Shown in pieces: positions 34,279 through 46,787 of a DNA stretch of 64,000 nucleotides. The position numbers and the translations under genes were made by a program. Origin of the DNA: Eutrigla gurnardus (lineage: Eukaryota; Chordata; Actinopteri; Perciformes; Triglidae); assembly GCA_963514095.1 (NCBI GenBank), contig OY741273.1, forward strand, positions 2,628,501 to 2,692,500, given 5' to 3'. Below the pieces are notes generated by a model. The model did no database searches and had not been told where the DNA came from. It was given only the letters and a program-made list of their open reading frames with translations. The number at the start of each line of letters is the position of its first letter. Within the stretch, counting starts at the first letter, position 1.

Positions 34279-34675
34279 TCACTCGATGGTAATGGAAGCC
34301 AGCTCCTTGGCCTGGGCCTGCTGCTGCTCTTCAAACACCTGCGGGGAACTGCCTCCTACACTGTTGTCCACCTTCGTCTCTTCTGTCATGGTGGCTGTCT
34401 CATCTACGTCCATCTTGAGGGAGGCTGGGGCTTCCAGGGGGTCCAGGGGCTCGGGTGAAAGGAAGCCGGAGGAACTCTCGCAATTCTGGGTAGAGGAGGA
34501 GACCTGGGAGATGACGGCCATCTGGACAGAGGAGGAGGACGAGGCTGCATTGGAGGTGGAGGTGCTGCTGCCCGGGTAGACGGGGTGATGTTCGGACTCC
34601 TCTAGCTCATACTGGACTCCCAGAGCCTCCTCCTCCTCCTGCACCTGGCTCAGGTAGTCGGGCACGAGGAAATCA
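34279..34675 (-). CDS. zbtb44: zbtb44 terminal coding exon
   Basis: Acceptor tgtgcag. The frame continues DFLVPDYLSQ and runs through Glu- and Ser-rich sequence to a TGA at 34279-34281. It is less conserved than the finger exons. Confidence 0.88.
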
Positions 34676-37600
34676 CTGCACAGACGAGAGACGAGGTCAA
34701 TGTCCTTTCATTGGCTACCGTGACACTTTTTTTTCTGTTAAAAGATGCTATATTAGCTATTTTCAACAAGGATATATGTATCCCAAACAAATTCAACAAA
34801 TAAGGTTTCATACACATAAAGCACTGATGATTCATGATTTAGTGATCCATCAACAGAAAATTCTGATTACTGATAATAGATTTTTGTATGGGCCATTCTA
34901 AAGCAAAACCTCCAAACACCATCCAGTTCTTAAATAATCAGCGGATGATCAGTATTTACTGCTCGAGTTGAACTCCTACTCATTTGGTAGTTTAGTGAAG
35001 CATTTTACACTCCTCTTATCTCATCGATCTCCAGCAATGAGTGATTTCCTACATATCCCAGAATTCCTTTCAAAAGTCACAAGAAAAAAAAAGCTTGTAA
35101 CTCAAACTTAAAAATTAAAAGTTTTGCTTCTTCAGGTGAGAAAAACAAAATGCCTTGTGGGTGCGATGCATTCTGGTCTATGGAGGCTACTGCTGCAGCC
35201 AATATCAGGATATATATTGTTTTGAATAATGTAGGGTCCATCCCATAACGTTGGCAGACACTGATAACAACCTGAGGGTGCCAGCCCTTTCAGTAATATC
35301 CCCTGGTGGCGAGCGGCTGCTCTCCTTCAACACGGGACCCCATCGTCACGTTCTAGCCCACTCTGCTGACGTTTCCATTCAATCTGTATCCACAGGTTAT
35401 GTGTTAAACGTAATTCATGTGTACAGAAGGTTGCATGCAATTATCTCTCTGGGTAGAGTCTGATTCAAGATTCATTTTTTTTCCTATATTCACAAAATAA
35501 TGGGTCTCTAATGTATTGTTGACCAAACGGATGATTTAATAATGAGGAAACGTTTTCAGAAATAACTAAGGAATCAACTTTGTGTCATGTTTAAATGTAA
35601 TCAGAGTGTTAGGGTGGGTTGTTCCTTCATATTTAGGGTCAAATGCTTCAAATAACGCCCAATTACACAAATGCACATGGACATTCAAACATTCATCACT
35701 CTCTTTTATGGACTTGGATGTGTAGTCTAATTTATTCAGACTTTGTCTTCATGTGAGCCTACATTACACAATCACATGTCAGTTGCTTTGCCATTAAAGC
35801 TGCGTGAGTGCACAGCCTGGCCGTGGTTGTGGACCAGATCTACCAGAGTCCCTGGTCCTGCAGCTTCACAATCAATGGTTACGGTGGAGTGGAACGGTCT
35901 ACTGCAGCACAGGCCACAGCTGGTAAACTTCAAACAGAATACATAGCTGACCTATCGTTTTATGTGAAGACTGAGGACGGGAGTTAAGAGTCTGACTGGA
36001 TTTCTAGAGAGTTTTCCACACTGTTATGATCTCAGGCGTAGACCTTCTACTATTAAGTGTTCAGGAGTCGGTGGCCTGCCTGAGTCCTGCCGACCTGTGA
36101 GGGCTTGAGTTGATTAAGAACTGGAAAAGTCTGGGGAATGAAAAAAAACTTTATGAAGACACTTTGTTCTGCCTTTCACGGGGCTTTGTGTGCCGAGCTG
36201 CTGATGAAGACAAACAACCCTTCATTTTGTTATGCAAAACAAACATTTATATAGAAACTGATGATTTGTGTTTTGTAAAGTCCAATATTTTAAAACGCTG
36301 CTACTGCACTATGAAAGGAGTTTTCTCCGGTTTGAGAATACTGTACAGTTGGAACGTCGTCAGTAAAGCCCAGATGGACTGGAGGTATTTGCCATCCCTT
36401 TGACATGTTAAAGTTTCAAACTTAGACAAATATGTGTTGTTATCTCAAGAGATAGGTGAGAAGATTGATAATCACTGTTTGGTAAATGTGAAGCTACAGT
36501 ATTCAGTTAGCTTAGCTTAGCATGAAGAGCGGAAATCACTGTGTGGTGTTTGTACACCAAACAGATATAACATATACATGTGTGAGCTTCAGGCTAGCTG
36601 TTTCCTCATTTCCAGCCTTAATGCTAAGCTAAGCTAAGCTAAGGCTGCAGGCTCCAGCCACATATATAAATAACAGAGATGAGACTGGTATCAGCCTTCT
36701 CATCTAACTCATGGGATGAACAGAAGGAAGCACATTTCCCCCCAACAAAATATCCCCCCAACAAATACAGTCAAATACTTCAGGTACACTTGATCTGTGA
36801 ATTCAAATCAACTGCATTCATCTCAGAACAATCCCAAACAACCAAAGTCAGAAAATGAAAAAAAGGATCAAATGAACCTCAGGTATTAGAATCTAAACTG
36901 AAAATATGTTCTGATCCAGGTGAGATCTGAGTAAATGATAGGGGGTCAGCGGCCCCGGACTCCTCACCTGCTCTGGAAGTAGTTTGCTAGTTCGGATGCC
37001 TCATGGTTCAGACTCCTCAGGTGTACAATTAAATTGCCAGAGTTGGTGAACATGGCCCCGCACGTTTTGCACTCGTAAATCCGCGGCTTGCGGATTATGT
37101 GTCTGGAGACCCTCATGTGGTGCTTATATTCACCGAAGGACGTGAATGTGGCGCTACAAATCTGGCACCGGAAACAGCGTTTACCTTCGTGCTTCAGCCG
37201 ATGCATCTTTAGGGAGTAGGCCCGTGTGAACTTTTTCCCACAGCGGTCACACTGGAAAGGCTTAATGCCTGGAGGAGGAGACCAAACAGAACAAAGCTCA
37301 GCTCTTTGGGGGGGGATAGTAGAGAGATAGTTGGAACAACCAACACATCTGAACGTAGGCAGGCCTCCCTCCTCATATGTGACATACACAGCCTGGAAAT
37401 GCCTTTCCCCTCTCTAAGTCTGATTTCCTTTCCCTTTAATTCCCTCATTGGATGAAAATGTAGCTTTTTTGACACAAACTAAATACATCAAACATCAAAC
37501 CCCTTTCATGTCCATGTGAAAACAAATCTTAAAGCATTAATCCAACTACATAAAAGCAGCCCATGATGCACCTTAAGGAAACTCCAGGTAAAAAAAAGAA

Positions 37601-40600
37601 TAATGGAGCGGGGAGAGGGGTAATATATAATCGAAAACAGAAGTCATGAGAAAAAACTCACTAATAGAATACTCATTAATAGAATACTACAACAAACAAT
37701 ACGTTGAGAAAAAATAAATAAATAAAATCCCACTTGGCAAGGTTTGATCAACCTCATCACACCAGACCCCATCGTTAAGTGCCACATATATTCATTATGT
37801 ATGTACATGAAAGAACACGCATAGGACTTAGGAGCAATGACATTTCAACGGCAGCTACATTTTTGACTTTAATTGTGAGTTTTTGCTCATGAATGTAAAT
37901 ATTAGCATTTATATATCACTGTGACCCCTCTTCGGCTCCATGATGGTGCACATCATAACAATATGTTACATTTTACACAAGTTCCTCAAGATCACTACTC
38001 TGAAGTTTTTCCTTTCACCATTCCACGTACCGGAGTGTATGAGCATATGCTGCTTCAGGTTTTGAATGCGTGTGAATCTGACCCCACAGGTCGGACACTG
38101 GAAGGGCCGGTCAGGGCCGTTGGTGCCGGGCCGGGCCGAGGGGCTGATATAGAGGTGGTACGGATACTGAATACCTTCTAACCTGAAACACAAGAGAGGA
38201 AACATGATATACAGGGACAGCTTCAGTGAGACGGCCGAGCAGAACACTTCAGATGGTTTGACGTTCTTGAATTTGGAGTTCGATGCCACATTAGCTTTTG
38301 TATGAAATTCATCACATTTAATGCTCGAGGGCTTTTTATATTATGCAACCAGCATTCACTCTATTAAAGGGCATCATGTCTTTGACATTTCAACATGATG
38401 GAAACAGGTGTGGCACAGCTTGACTTTTATGTCTATATATTCTTTACTGGCAGTGACTTGCCTTGCTGCAGGTTGGAACAAATCATGATACCTTTCATCG
38501 TCTTCAGTGTGTCCTCCAGTGTTCGAGGCGCTCTGCATCGATGGCAAGCCCTCAGACACGCCCTCATCCATCGACCCTGGAAGACAAGGAAAGAAATGTC
38601 ACTCAGATGCTGTCTACTGGACATCTGACCGCAGAATAGTCTCCAACGTGTTGGGTTGAGGTTACAAAGTAGGGATGATCCCATATTTAAAGGTCACATA
38701 TTATACTGTTTTCATCAATTCCACACAGCTGTCAGAGTTCCAACAACACTGGATTCGATATGCATTGCCCCAAACCCATCTGTGGTCCTGAATTTCAGCT
38801 GTCTAAAACTTGCTCAAATGAGCTCTACTGAGAACATGCTGCTTCTGTGTCTGCACCTTTAAATGCTAATGAGCTCCGTCTGTCATGCCTACCTGGAGAG
38901 GAGACGACGCCGCTTGCGCTACGCGGCAGCATGCGGCAATGTTTACGTGGATGTATCTGGAGCTATGGCTCGCCTATGTGGCTCAGGTGAAGTTGCTGGG
39001 GCCCATATTGTGGGGACAGATCCTTTTACTAGGGTCAGTGTCGAGGCAAAGCCAGCTTTGTACTGACCCTCGTTACTGAAGCAGCCCGATGTGAAGTGGT
39101 TAGCACACACATAGAAGCTAACACAGACCGTAGCCGTAACAATGAAACGCAAGAGACCAGACCTGGACCGCCGTGCACGGCGCTCTGTCGGACACACGCC
39201 CCCGGGTTCCGTCCGACCGGAGGCAGCAGAAGACGCACCAGAGCGCGTGAGACAGAGGGAGGAGTGTCTCCAGCTTCACCTGCACAGGGATTTATTCACG
39301 GAGCACCAGCCGGATCACCCAGTGCCATGACAGGTAAGTTGGGCTGCACTCTCCGTGCACGCTGTGGGTCCGTGCGCGCTGTCTGCCCGTGCTCTCCGTG
39401 CCGCTCTCGTGCGTGCTCTCAGTGCACGCTATGGGTCTGTCCGTGATGTTGGTCCACACTCTCCATGCTTGCTGTGGGTCTGCGCGTGCTGTGGGTGCGT
39501 GCGTGCTGTCGGTCCGTGCCGGTCCGTGCTGCTGTCGGGCTGGGCTGTCAGTCCTGTTGTCAGTCTGTCCATGCTCTCGTCAGCGCTCTCCGTGGGTCTC
39601 TCTGGTTGGCGCTGTCTGTCCGCTTTCTCCGTCCGCGCTGTCGGGCTTATGCAAATGACTCCTTTTGTTACGTAAAGAAAGGAGCTGAATCTGAACAGCC
39701 TGTAGGAGCACCGTGATGGAGATGCAGCCTCGTTAACACCTCCACCAAGACGGAAGAGGTGTTTACGTTTAACGTGGAGACGTTGTGGTCGAACCTGAAC
39801 CCATTTGTTGGTGAACTTTGTGAAACAAGACACGCATTGAAGTGACGTTTTGGAGCCTGGCGGTTTTGCGGTGCGTGTAATGGCATTACATGCATTGCAA
39901 GGCATTAAGAGCATGTAAGAACCGACTTCTGAATAAAAGCAGCATTCCAATGACATGATTTCATGTTCATCTACAAAAAGTCAGTCAATACTTTTTTTAG
40001 TAATAAATTAATTCATTAATATGTCAACAGACAGAAACAAATATATAGATGAAACAATACAAATAAATAGGACATGATACATTTACAACATTTAATGAAG
40101 GATAACTCAAAAACAATAATTACCCCCTACAAACTGTATGTCAGACAACAATATTATTCCAATTGTGTGAATAATAACTCAAACTTATGATTAAATATTA
40201 CCAATCAGGCTTTAAATGACAATACACCGCCTGGAAGTCAGAAACTCCAGAGAGTCACTAAGTGACTCATGGGACTGATTGATAGCAGACCAAGTAACTT
40301 CTGAAGTGGTCTGCTATTAATCTGTAGTGAAAGTAGTGTGTGACTATGGAGCATTTGTTTGAAATTGAATGTGTATTAAATATTGGATTGTAAAGCTTTT
40401 ATTGAAAATGCTACATCATAATGTAGCGTTGAAGCTAGCTTGAACGCAGTAACCTCCTTCCAGTCGGAGCCCAGAAGAGCTCCAAAACGCTGCAGAGCGG
40501 TTCTGATCTCGACTGCGTCTTGTCTCACAAAGTTCACCAACAAATGGGTTCCGGTTCGACCCCAACGTCTCCACGTTAAACGTACAACTCCTCTTCCGTC

Positions 40601-43600
40601 TCGGTGGAGATGTTGACGGAGGCTGCATCTCAGTCACGGGTTCTGAGACTGACATCCACTGGATTTATCCTACAATATCACACAAGAAACTGAAAACAAA
40701 ACTCTATTTTTAAAACAAGAGGCCTGTTTTATTGCTCTTTCATTTCCCCGTTCTGTTTTTAAAACAAAATCTATTTTTTGTTTTTTCTGATTTTGTTTTG
40801 AAACGAAATAACCAAAGCATGAAGACACACGGACTGAAAACATTGCGAGTGTTTACATTGTCACGGTCGGTAGGAAGGCGGCTCTGAGGGCAACACAGTG
40901 TTCGCCAATGACAGATACCGTAACACTCACATGCTAATAAATAATTGCTAAGTGATTTAATTTCCAGCTAATATATCCATGTAACTCACACAGTGGCAAA
41001 TAAAGGCACACTAATATTTCACTGTTTCCACAAATGACGATATGTACATGTAAACAACATATTGTGTTTGGATGTTACAATGAAGACCTCTGGTATACGC
41101 CCATAGGATCCAGGTTTTAGGAGCCAGGTAAACGCTGCATTCAGTAGAAGCTTGAATAGCTTGTAGTAGTGATGGCTATCAGATTTGGTGAGGTCACGGT
41201 CATAATCACATCATCGCCTTTCTGCATAATCTACAGGTTATGACATTTAAAAAAAGAAGTGATATTAAGGGTAATCATTCTTCTAATCGTAGGATGAATG
41301 ATCATCCCTAGCTTGAAGAACAGTTTTGCAGACCTTGCAGGGTGACAACGCGGGTGCACCATGGGTGCATCATGAATGCAGTTGGAAATAACAGACACAT
41401 TTAATTTATTTAACCTTTCGTGTTCGGGTCAAATCTGACCTTTTTCCTACTTTCATCAATCATCATTTGATTGTCTCAAGGCCTTATGATATCCCCCACA
41501 CTAGGCATTTGAACATATACAATTGCAACTTTGTAACTGTGGTGTTCCCGGTCAAAAATGACAGCCATAGGATATGAATGGGTGACCCTTGATTGTGTTC
41601 ATCCATCAGATAGTACACACCACACCACACCACACGCAAACTACAGATAGCCTACAGATCGTGTCTAACAGGATGTAACATTTTCTATGACTTCCTGTCA
41701 AATCTTCGAAGGCCGATGGAAACTGTCCAACTGGACCGCAGCTTTTAAGCTCCGCCTACTGCTGCTCCGCCTGCTCTCGTCTGCTTTCCTGGCGAGAAGC
41801 AGTTTATCTCGAATGTGCCTAATCTCCAACGTCCTGGCAGCAGGACGGCTGAGCATGTAACACAGTCCGTTAAAAACAGTTGTCTCTCGTTGATGCTTCC
41901 AACAAGCCGATTCTACCGGTGCAGAAAACACAAGAACACAACAAGTGCAGTGGGACGTTTACTGCTAACGATACGTACTGACCCGTGGGCTAACTGTATT
42001 GTTTCATCCCTAGTATGAATGGTAATACATTACCCGCTACCCTCAACAGGATATGTAAAGACCGGTTATGGATGGATGCTGTGGTTGAAGTACCAACAAC
42101 CTTCCCAGCTACAACGATACACCATCATTTACTGCCAGACACAGTGTATTTCCACATCAGGCAACGAGTCCCCAGTTAAACCGTCCAGAGAAGCTAACAG
42201 CCACGGTTGGATTCATTGTAAGTCTCCACCCCATCAAGTAGTATAGCTGTTAGGTCTCAGCTGTCTGGTTTACATTGCAAGCCCGGTATTACGTAAGCCA
42301 ACGGACGCTCGAGAGAGATATGTGCTTTATTGACCTTTTTTATGTATTGGAAAAAGACGCTACTAACGGAAACACTGTGGCGCATATTTATTTTGAAAGG
42401 TGTAACTCCATCACTCACTCAGTCAGTGACAGACTTTTGTGTTTATAGGGCTGTCTCCTGTTTTTCTACAGTCCAGCCAGACAGACGGCCCTTTCTTCCT
42501 CTTTGGCAGCGCCTTTCTCGGCGCCGCCACATCGGCATAATGCCACTGCCATTACACATGAAAGAACAGCTTGTTAGAAAACATTGTTTCCATGAAGGCA
42601 CTGGTCAGAGTTTTGTCTTTTCATAATTATCTATGCAGGATAAACCCAGGGACTGAGGTTTAGCAGTCAATTCTCAATGTTGTGGAAGATTTAGGAAAGT
42701 AAAATAGCCCCACCTATAGAGGAGGACTGTGGACTGATGAGAAGCTCCTCCTGGACCTGTTCACTCCCTGGCACCGTCTGCTGGTCACTCAGCGAGCTCT
42801 GGGAGGCACTGACCGGCTGCGAGGACGCCTCTTGGACCTCCTCATCACTGAGACGCTCCACCTTCACCCTCACATCTTCCTCCTCTGCCGGCACTGGTGA
42901 CGACACAGCCTTGGAGCTCTCGCATGTCAGGAAGTCACTGAGCCGCCGGCTGACTACCACCTCTGATGTCCCTGGGGTGCCCTGCTCTAAGCAACGAGGG
43001 CTCTCTGGGAGCTTTGATTTGTCTGAGTGGAACCTTCGGTCGATACCGAACGGAAAAGTCCATGGGAAGGCCAGGGAGGACTCCACAGGCTGGGCTGTAC
43101 TGTCTGAGAATGAAGGGGATGGGTTGGGGATCTGAGAGGATGTGATGACCATCTGTGTAGTGCATTTTAACGGACTCTCTGGTGATGCCATTGTCACAAA
43201 GCTTTTGCGTTTCCTTCGTGATTCTCTGCATATAGGAACGTTTCTCTCCATCACACTGCAGTCGGATGACACAGGGGACACGCTGCCGTCCAGCGGTGTC
43301 AGGGCACAGTTCGATGAGGCACTCTCTGGTGCTGATTCGTGCGATTTTTCTCCCGTTATGTTGTTATTGTTACCGCTGTTACCCGGGCTCCACAGAATAC
43401 TCGACTTCATGAACTCTGAACATGTGCTCGCAACGGCAAACATCTGCATGTAACTTGCAGCTGCAAGAACGTCGATGATATTCTCAGTGCTAATGGAGAG
43501 GGTAGACGTGTAGGCATATTCCAACAGTGGAGCGAAGCCACTAACAGTCACATGATGAAGGTCCAACACAAACTTGTCCTCCTCCTCTGGCCGGCCCACC

Positions 43601-43779
43601 AGTTTGGAGCGGAAGAACTCACTGCAGCAGGCCAGCACCACTTTGTGGGCCAGGAAGAGCTTGTCCTGGACCCGAATGGTGATATCGCATAAGTGACCCT
43701 GGTTGCGTAAAGCGTTGAGCTTCTCCAGCATCTCCTGGCTGTGGGAGGTCGAGCTGTGGGTGAAGGTTTTGACCCCCAT
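34279..43779 (-). CDS. zbtb44: Zinc finger and BTB domain protein 44 (five coding exons)
   Basis: Spliced CDS on the minus strand: 43779-42714, 38576-38492, 38182-38031, 37268-36968, 34675-34279 (2001 nt, 666 residues plus stop). All introns are GT-AG and every phase joins cleanly. Residues 1-about 125 form a BTB/POZ domain (CDITIRVQDKLFLAHKVVLA), used for dimerisation and corepressor contact. The middle is Ser/Pro-rich with a basic CRESRRKRKS patch. Four C2H2 fingers lie at about 411-433, 439-461, 467-491 and 499-523. The tail is acidic and Ser-rich and ends ELASITIE. The opening (MGVKTFTHSS) and finger region match vertebrate ZBTB44 closely from memory. A nuclear transcription regulator is the expected role. 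The start is the first ATG after an acceptor at 43818-43819. The tail is longer than the 570-residue human form I recall; isoform difference is possible. Confidence 0.95.
34676..36967 (-). other. zbtb44 intron with foldback repeat
   Basis: Non-coding. At about 36504-36645 a foldback repeat has 'ttagcttagcttagcat' facing 'atgctaagctaagctaa', a widespread fish hairpin repeat. Short AT-rich frames (35251-35463, 36110-36403) have no motif. Confidence 0.5.
36968..37268 (-). CDS. zbtb44: zbtb44 exon with zinc fingers 2-4
   Basis: Acceptor cctccag, donor GTGAGG. It contains FQCDRCGKKF..HRLKH, FRCQICSATF..HMRVSRH and YECKTCGAMF..HLRSLNH, then SELANYFQS. Confidence 0.95.
38031..38182 (-). CDS. zbtb44: zbtb44 exon with zinc finger 1
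   Basis: Acceptor gtttcag, donor GTACGT. It encodes GIQYPYHLYISPS and the first C2H2 finger (FQCPTCGVRF ... HMLIH), ending in the linker Ser-Gly so that the finger linker is split by the intron. Confidence 0.93.
38492..38576 (-). CDS. zbtb44: zbtb44 85-nt coding exon
   Basis: Acceptor cttccag, donor GTATCA. It encodes SMDEGVSEGLPSMQSAS and an acidic end (EDDE), and keeps phase with both neighbours (2 nt in, 2 nt out). Confidence 0.9.
38577..42713 (-). other. Large zbtb44 intron with VNTR and inverted repeats
   Basis: Contains a dispersed fish repeat starting 'aggtcacatattatactgtt' (38690 on), a GC-rich degenerate VNTR of 'cgtgctgtcggtccg'-like words (39340-39650), and an inverted repeat pair: 39715-39860 against 40430-40640 (shared 'cgtttaacgtggagacgttg'). 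41415-41590 has 'cgggtcaaatctgacc' and 'ggtcaaaaatgacagcc' ends of another DNA-transposon-like repeat. Frames over the VNTR (up to 175 codons) are composition artefacts. Confidence 0.55.
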
Positions 43780-43817
43780 GTTGGAGTCAGTTTATGGCTG
43801 TGTACAGGAAATGCGTC
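42714..43817 (-). CDS. zbtb44: zbtb44 first coding exon (BTB domain)
   Basis: Acceptor ..ctgcag before 43817, 38 nt of 5' UTR, ATG at 43779, donor GTGGGG after 42714 (ends one base into a Gly codon). It encodes residues 1-355: the BTB fold, the basic RRKRKS patch and a conserved acidic stretch EEEDVRVKVERLSDEEV, which contains a VKVE sumoylation-type motif. Confidence 0.93.
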
Positions 43818-45692
43818 CTGCAGAGAGATGGAGAGACAAAAAACACTTATTAACAATATTCTAGGAGCAATAAAAAATATTTGTCAAGTTTTGTTGTTTT
43901 ATGTATCAAGTCGTACATCATAACTGTTTGTAATGTTTATGTGTACGTCTAATAATACATAACTTCAAATTCCAGCTTCAGCAGTAAATTAATCAGGTGC
44001 GAAATAACAGATGCCACAGTGGAAAAATGGATAAATAAATAAGTACTAAGACAAAATAATATGTCAAATATATAACAACATAAATAACAGTCCCACGGTC
44101 AAGACAGGATGAGAAAAAGACAAGGGCATTGTGGGAGGCAGTGAGTGTAGGTAGCGTAAAACACTAAGGACCTCTCTGATGGGAAGGCCAGGTAAGGGGG
44201 GGCTGAAAGCAGGGTAGGGAGCACGGAGAACAAAATGCCAAGTTATGTAACAACAATCAAAGCAGATGCGCAGCGATGCGAGCCAGACCCATGTGGAGGC
44301 CAGTGCTTTACAGGATGCTCAGCAGCTGTCTGCAAGACATGTGGATTCTCTGAGGCATGAGATTTTCCATCAAACAAAAGCTCAAGTGAAGGGGCTCTCG
44401 CAGGGAGAGCACACTCCCCTCTACACACAAGACCACAGGAAAGTACTCTTGGGCTATGTTGGCCCAGTAAACGCAAAGTGAATTATAGACCTGGGCTGCA
44501 GAAGTGCAACAGGAGAGTGCCTAATATGTACCAGCAAACAGGGCGTACAGAAAAGAGCTGAAATTCCACCTTGTTGTTTTCTAGGCTAAAATGTCCCCTG
44601 TAGGAAAATGATTTAGCTATATGATCAATATTAACATACAAGTCAAATATGATCTGATTAAAATAATGATAATACTAATAATAATGCACAGTTGTACATA
44701 AACTACACCTTTAACAGAAAACTGTAAAATACATTTTGCTTTTCTAAACCTTGGTGCCTAGTTATAGGGAATGTTAAATCTTTAACCAAGCCACCTGGAA
44801 ATGGGTACAGTCACTATTTTGAGAAATTCATCAAGAAGCCTTGTTTAGCCTCACTTCTCAAATGTTCCACTTCATTGTACACTGTTGTAACACCTTATTA
44901 TTTAGAAATATTAGTATATACGTATGAATCAACTGATTGAGCAATGATAAAGTAAATATGAGTCAGCAACAAGAGTTACAAACTCCAATTCACCACAAAA
45001 TAAATATGGATAGGGCAGAGGAGGCGTAGCCTTCGATCTGGTTCTTTTGGTGTTTACATCATGAAAGCAAGTGAGCAGCAGCGCGACGGCAGACAGCCGG
45101 GGGCCAACGGGCTCCTGTGAGCAGAAGGGCTGCCAGACACGGGGGCTAAGTGTCCGGTGGGAAAGATGCTAAACAAACACGTCTGCATCAACAATCACAG
45201 CTTAGCAAACACTAGCTAACAGTGTGAAGCTCGTACTGCATGGCAGCCAGGAGATGAAAAGCGCCTCCGTTTTGAACTGTCAAAATAAACTCCCCACGCT
45301 GCAACACGTTTTTAGAAACGCACTCCAGACCGACGAGAAATTGCCTACAATTTGTGTCGTATCCAAAATTAAAAGTTTACCCATCATGTGTTGTCGCTGC
45401 CTACCGACTGACCTGTATCGTTCTTCTCGTGTACAATAGTATAGTCGGGATTTTACTTTGTCACAGAATTTATTTTGAAGCCGAATGAGCTACATTTCCG
45501 GTTTGGTCGTAGATAACCCTGAATACTTCGACGCAGCTGCTAACTACCGTTAGCTACAAAGCTAGCGCTAGCCGACATAACACAGTAGCATTAGTTGAAT
45601 CCTTCTCCTATCGTTACCGAGACGCGGTGGCTGTATTAAAGTCTATGCAGCGGCGTTGCGCTCCTCCGACAGACTGTACGAAGGGAATTTAC
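43818..45692 (-). other. zbtb44 5' intron (presumed)
   Basis: AT-rich upstream of the first coding exon, with a stretch at about 45030-45430 that looks like repeat-derived DNA. No coding sequence. Confidence 0.4.
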
Positions 45693-46060
45693 CTTGCGGG
45701 ACGAGGCCCGTGGTGTCGGCTGGGCCTCGGGATGCAAACAGCTCAGTTGACAAAAAGCAGCGATGGTCGGAGCCAGCGGAGCGCCCTGCCGCTTCCCTCC
45801 GATCCCTCACATTCCCTGCGCTTGTCGGCCAGTTGTCAGCCGCAAAACGCACCGTTGAATCAACGCTCACGTGAATTCACATCACAACAGACTGAGGTTC
45901 AAAGTGTACGACGTGCTGTTTTAATTCCTTTGTGCTACCCGCTGTCCCTTCTGCGCTGTATCTGTATCCCCACAATGCAACGCGCATCTCTCACGGTACC
46001 GTACAGTTAGAAACAGGAAGTCTCACACTCAGCGACATATACAACACAACTCTGGCTACC
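45440..46060 (-). promoter_or_regulatory. zbtb44: CpG-rich presumed zbtb44 promoter and untranslated exon 1
   Basis: The only clearly CpG-rich stretch near the 5' end of zbtb44 (for example gcggcgttgcgctcctccga, ggacgaggcccg). On the minus strand CAAG|GTAAAT at 45693/45692 is a good donor that would end a non-coding exon 1, to be joined to the acceptor at 43818-43819. This is inferred from composition and splice motifs only. Confidence 0.45.
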
Positions 46061-46649
46061 TCGTCCCACTGTCCCTACTCATTCCCATAGACCTGTTCAT
46101 CTGATCATAACAAGCACAGCTCTGTTATGTGCGGTGAATATATTTATTATCTTCGTATTATCATGTACTTCTATATTTAATGTATTCTGAATGTAATTTA
46201 TACCTCAATTCTTTGGCCCACTAGAACATGCAATGTGTTCATCTTTCCCAAGACCTACCCACACCTATTTAATAAAATGTCTAACTTATTGTATGTGGTG
46301 TTGGCCCTCATATTGTGTAATGTGATTATTTGCTGTTGCAGAGGAAATATTAATATTTTTATATTTAATTTATTTCCCCCCTAATTTCTTCTTTTTATTA
46401 ATCTTAATATTTACTTTATTATTTCCGATCTTTAAGGAAAAAACAATTCCATTACCACGTCTAGCCCTTGACTGCATTTCTAAATGGATATCTTTTTTAT
46501 GTTTTACTTTTTTATAAATATATTTGAAAGTAACCCAAACCAAAGTCTGGATATGATATTATGAGTCTATTGGAATTTGCAACCCTTTATGGTTTTCACA
46601 TCTTGTCAACTGTGAATAGAATAATACCAACATTCAGACAAGAATATTG
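46061..46649. other. Intergenic, AT-rich
   Basis: No gene or repeat recognised. Confidence 0.35.
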
Positions 46650-46787
46650 TTAAAGGGATAGTTCGGAATTTTGGACATAAGACCTATTTTCCAAGTGAGC
46701 CGGTGTGTTTGAGACGTCTGGAGACGTTTTCAAGAAATTTCATTCAGTTCTTCTAGTTGCCGAGTTTGCTTATGCTATGGCTAGCGC

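Noticed and set aside
39429..39956. 175-codon minus-strand frame and overlapping plus frames
   Set aside because: Low-complexity translation of a GC-rich VNTR with no domain.
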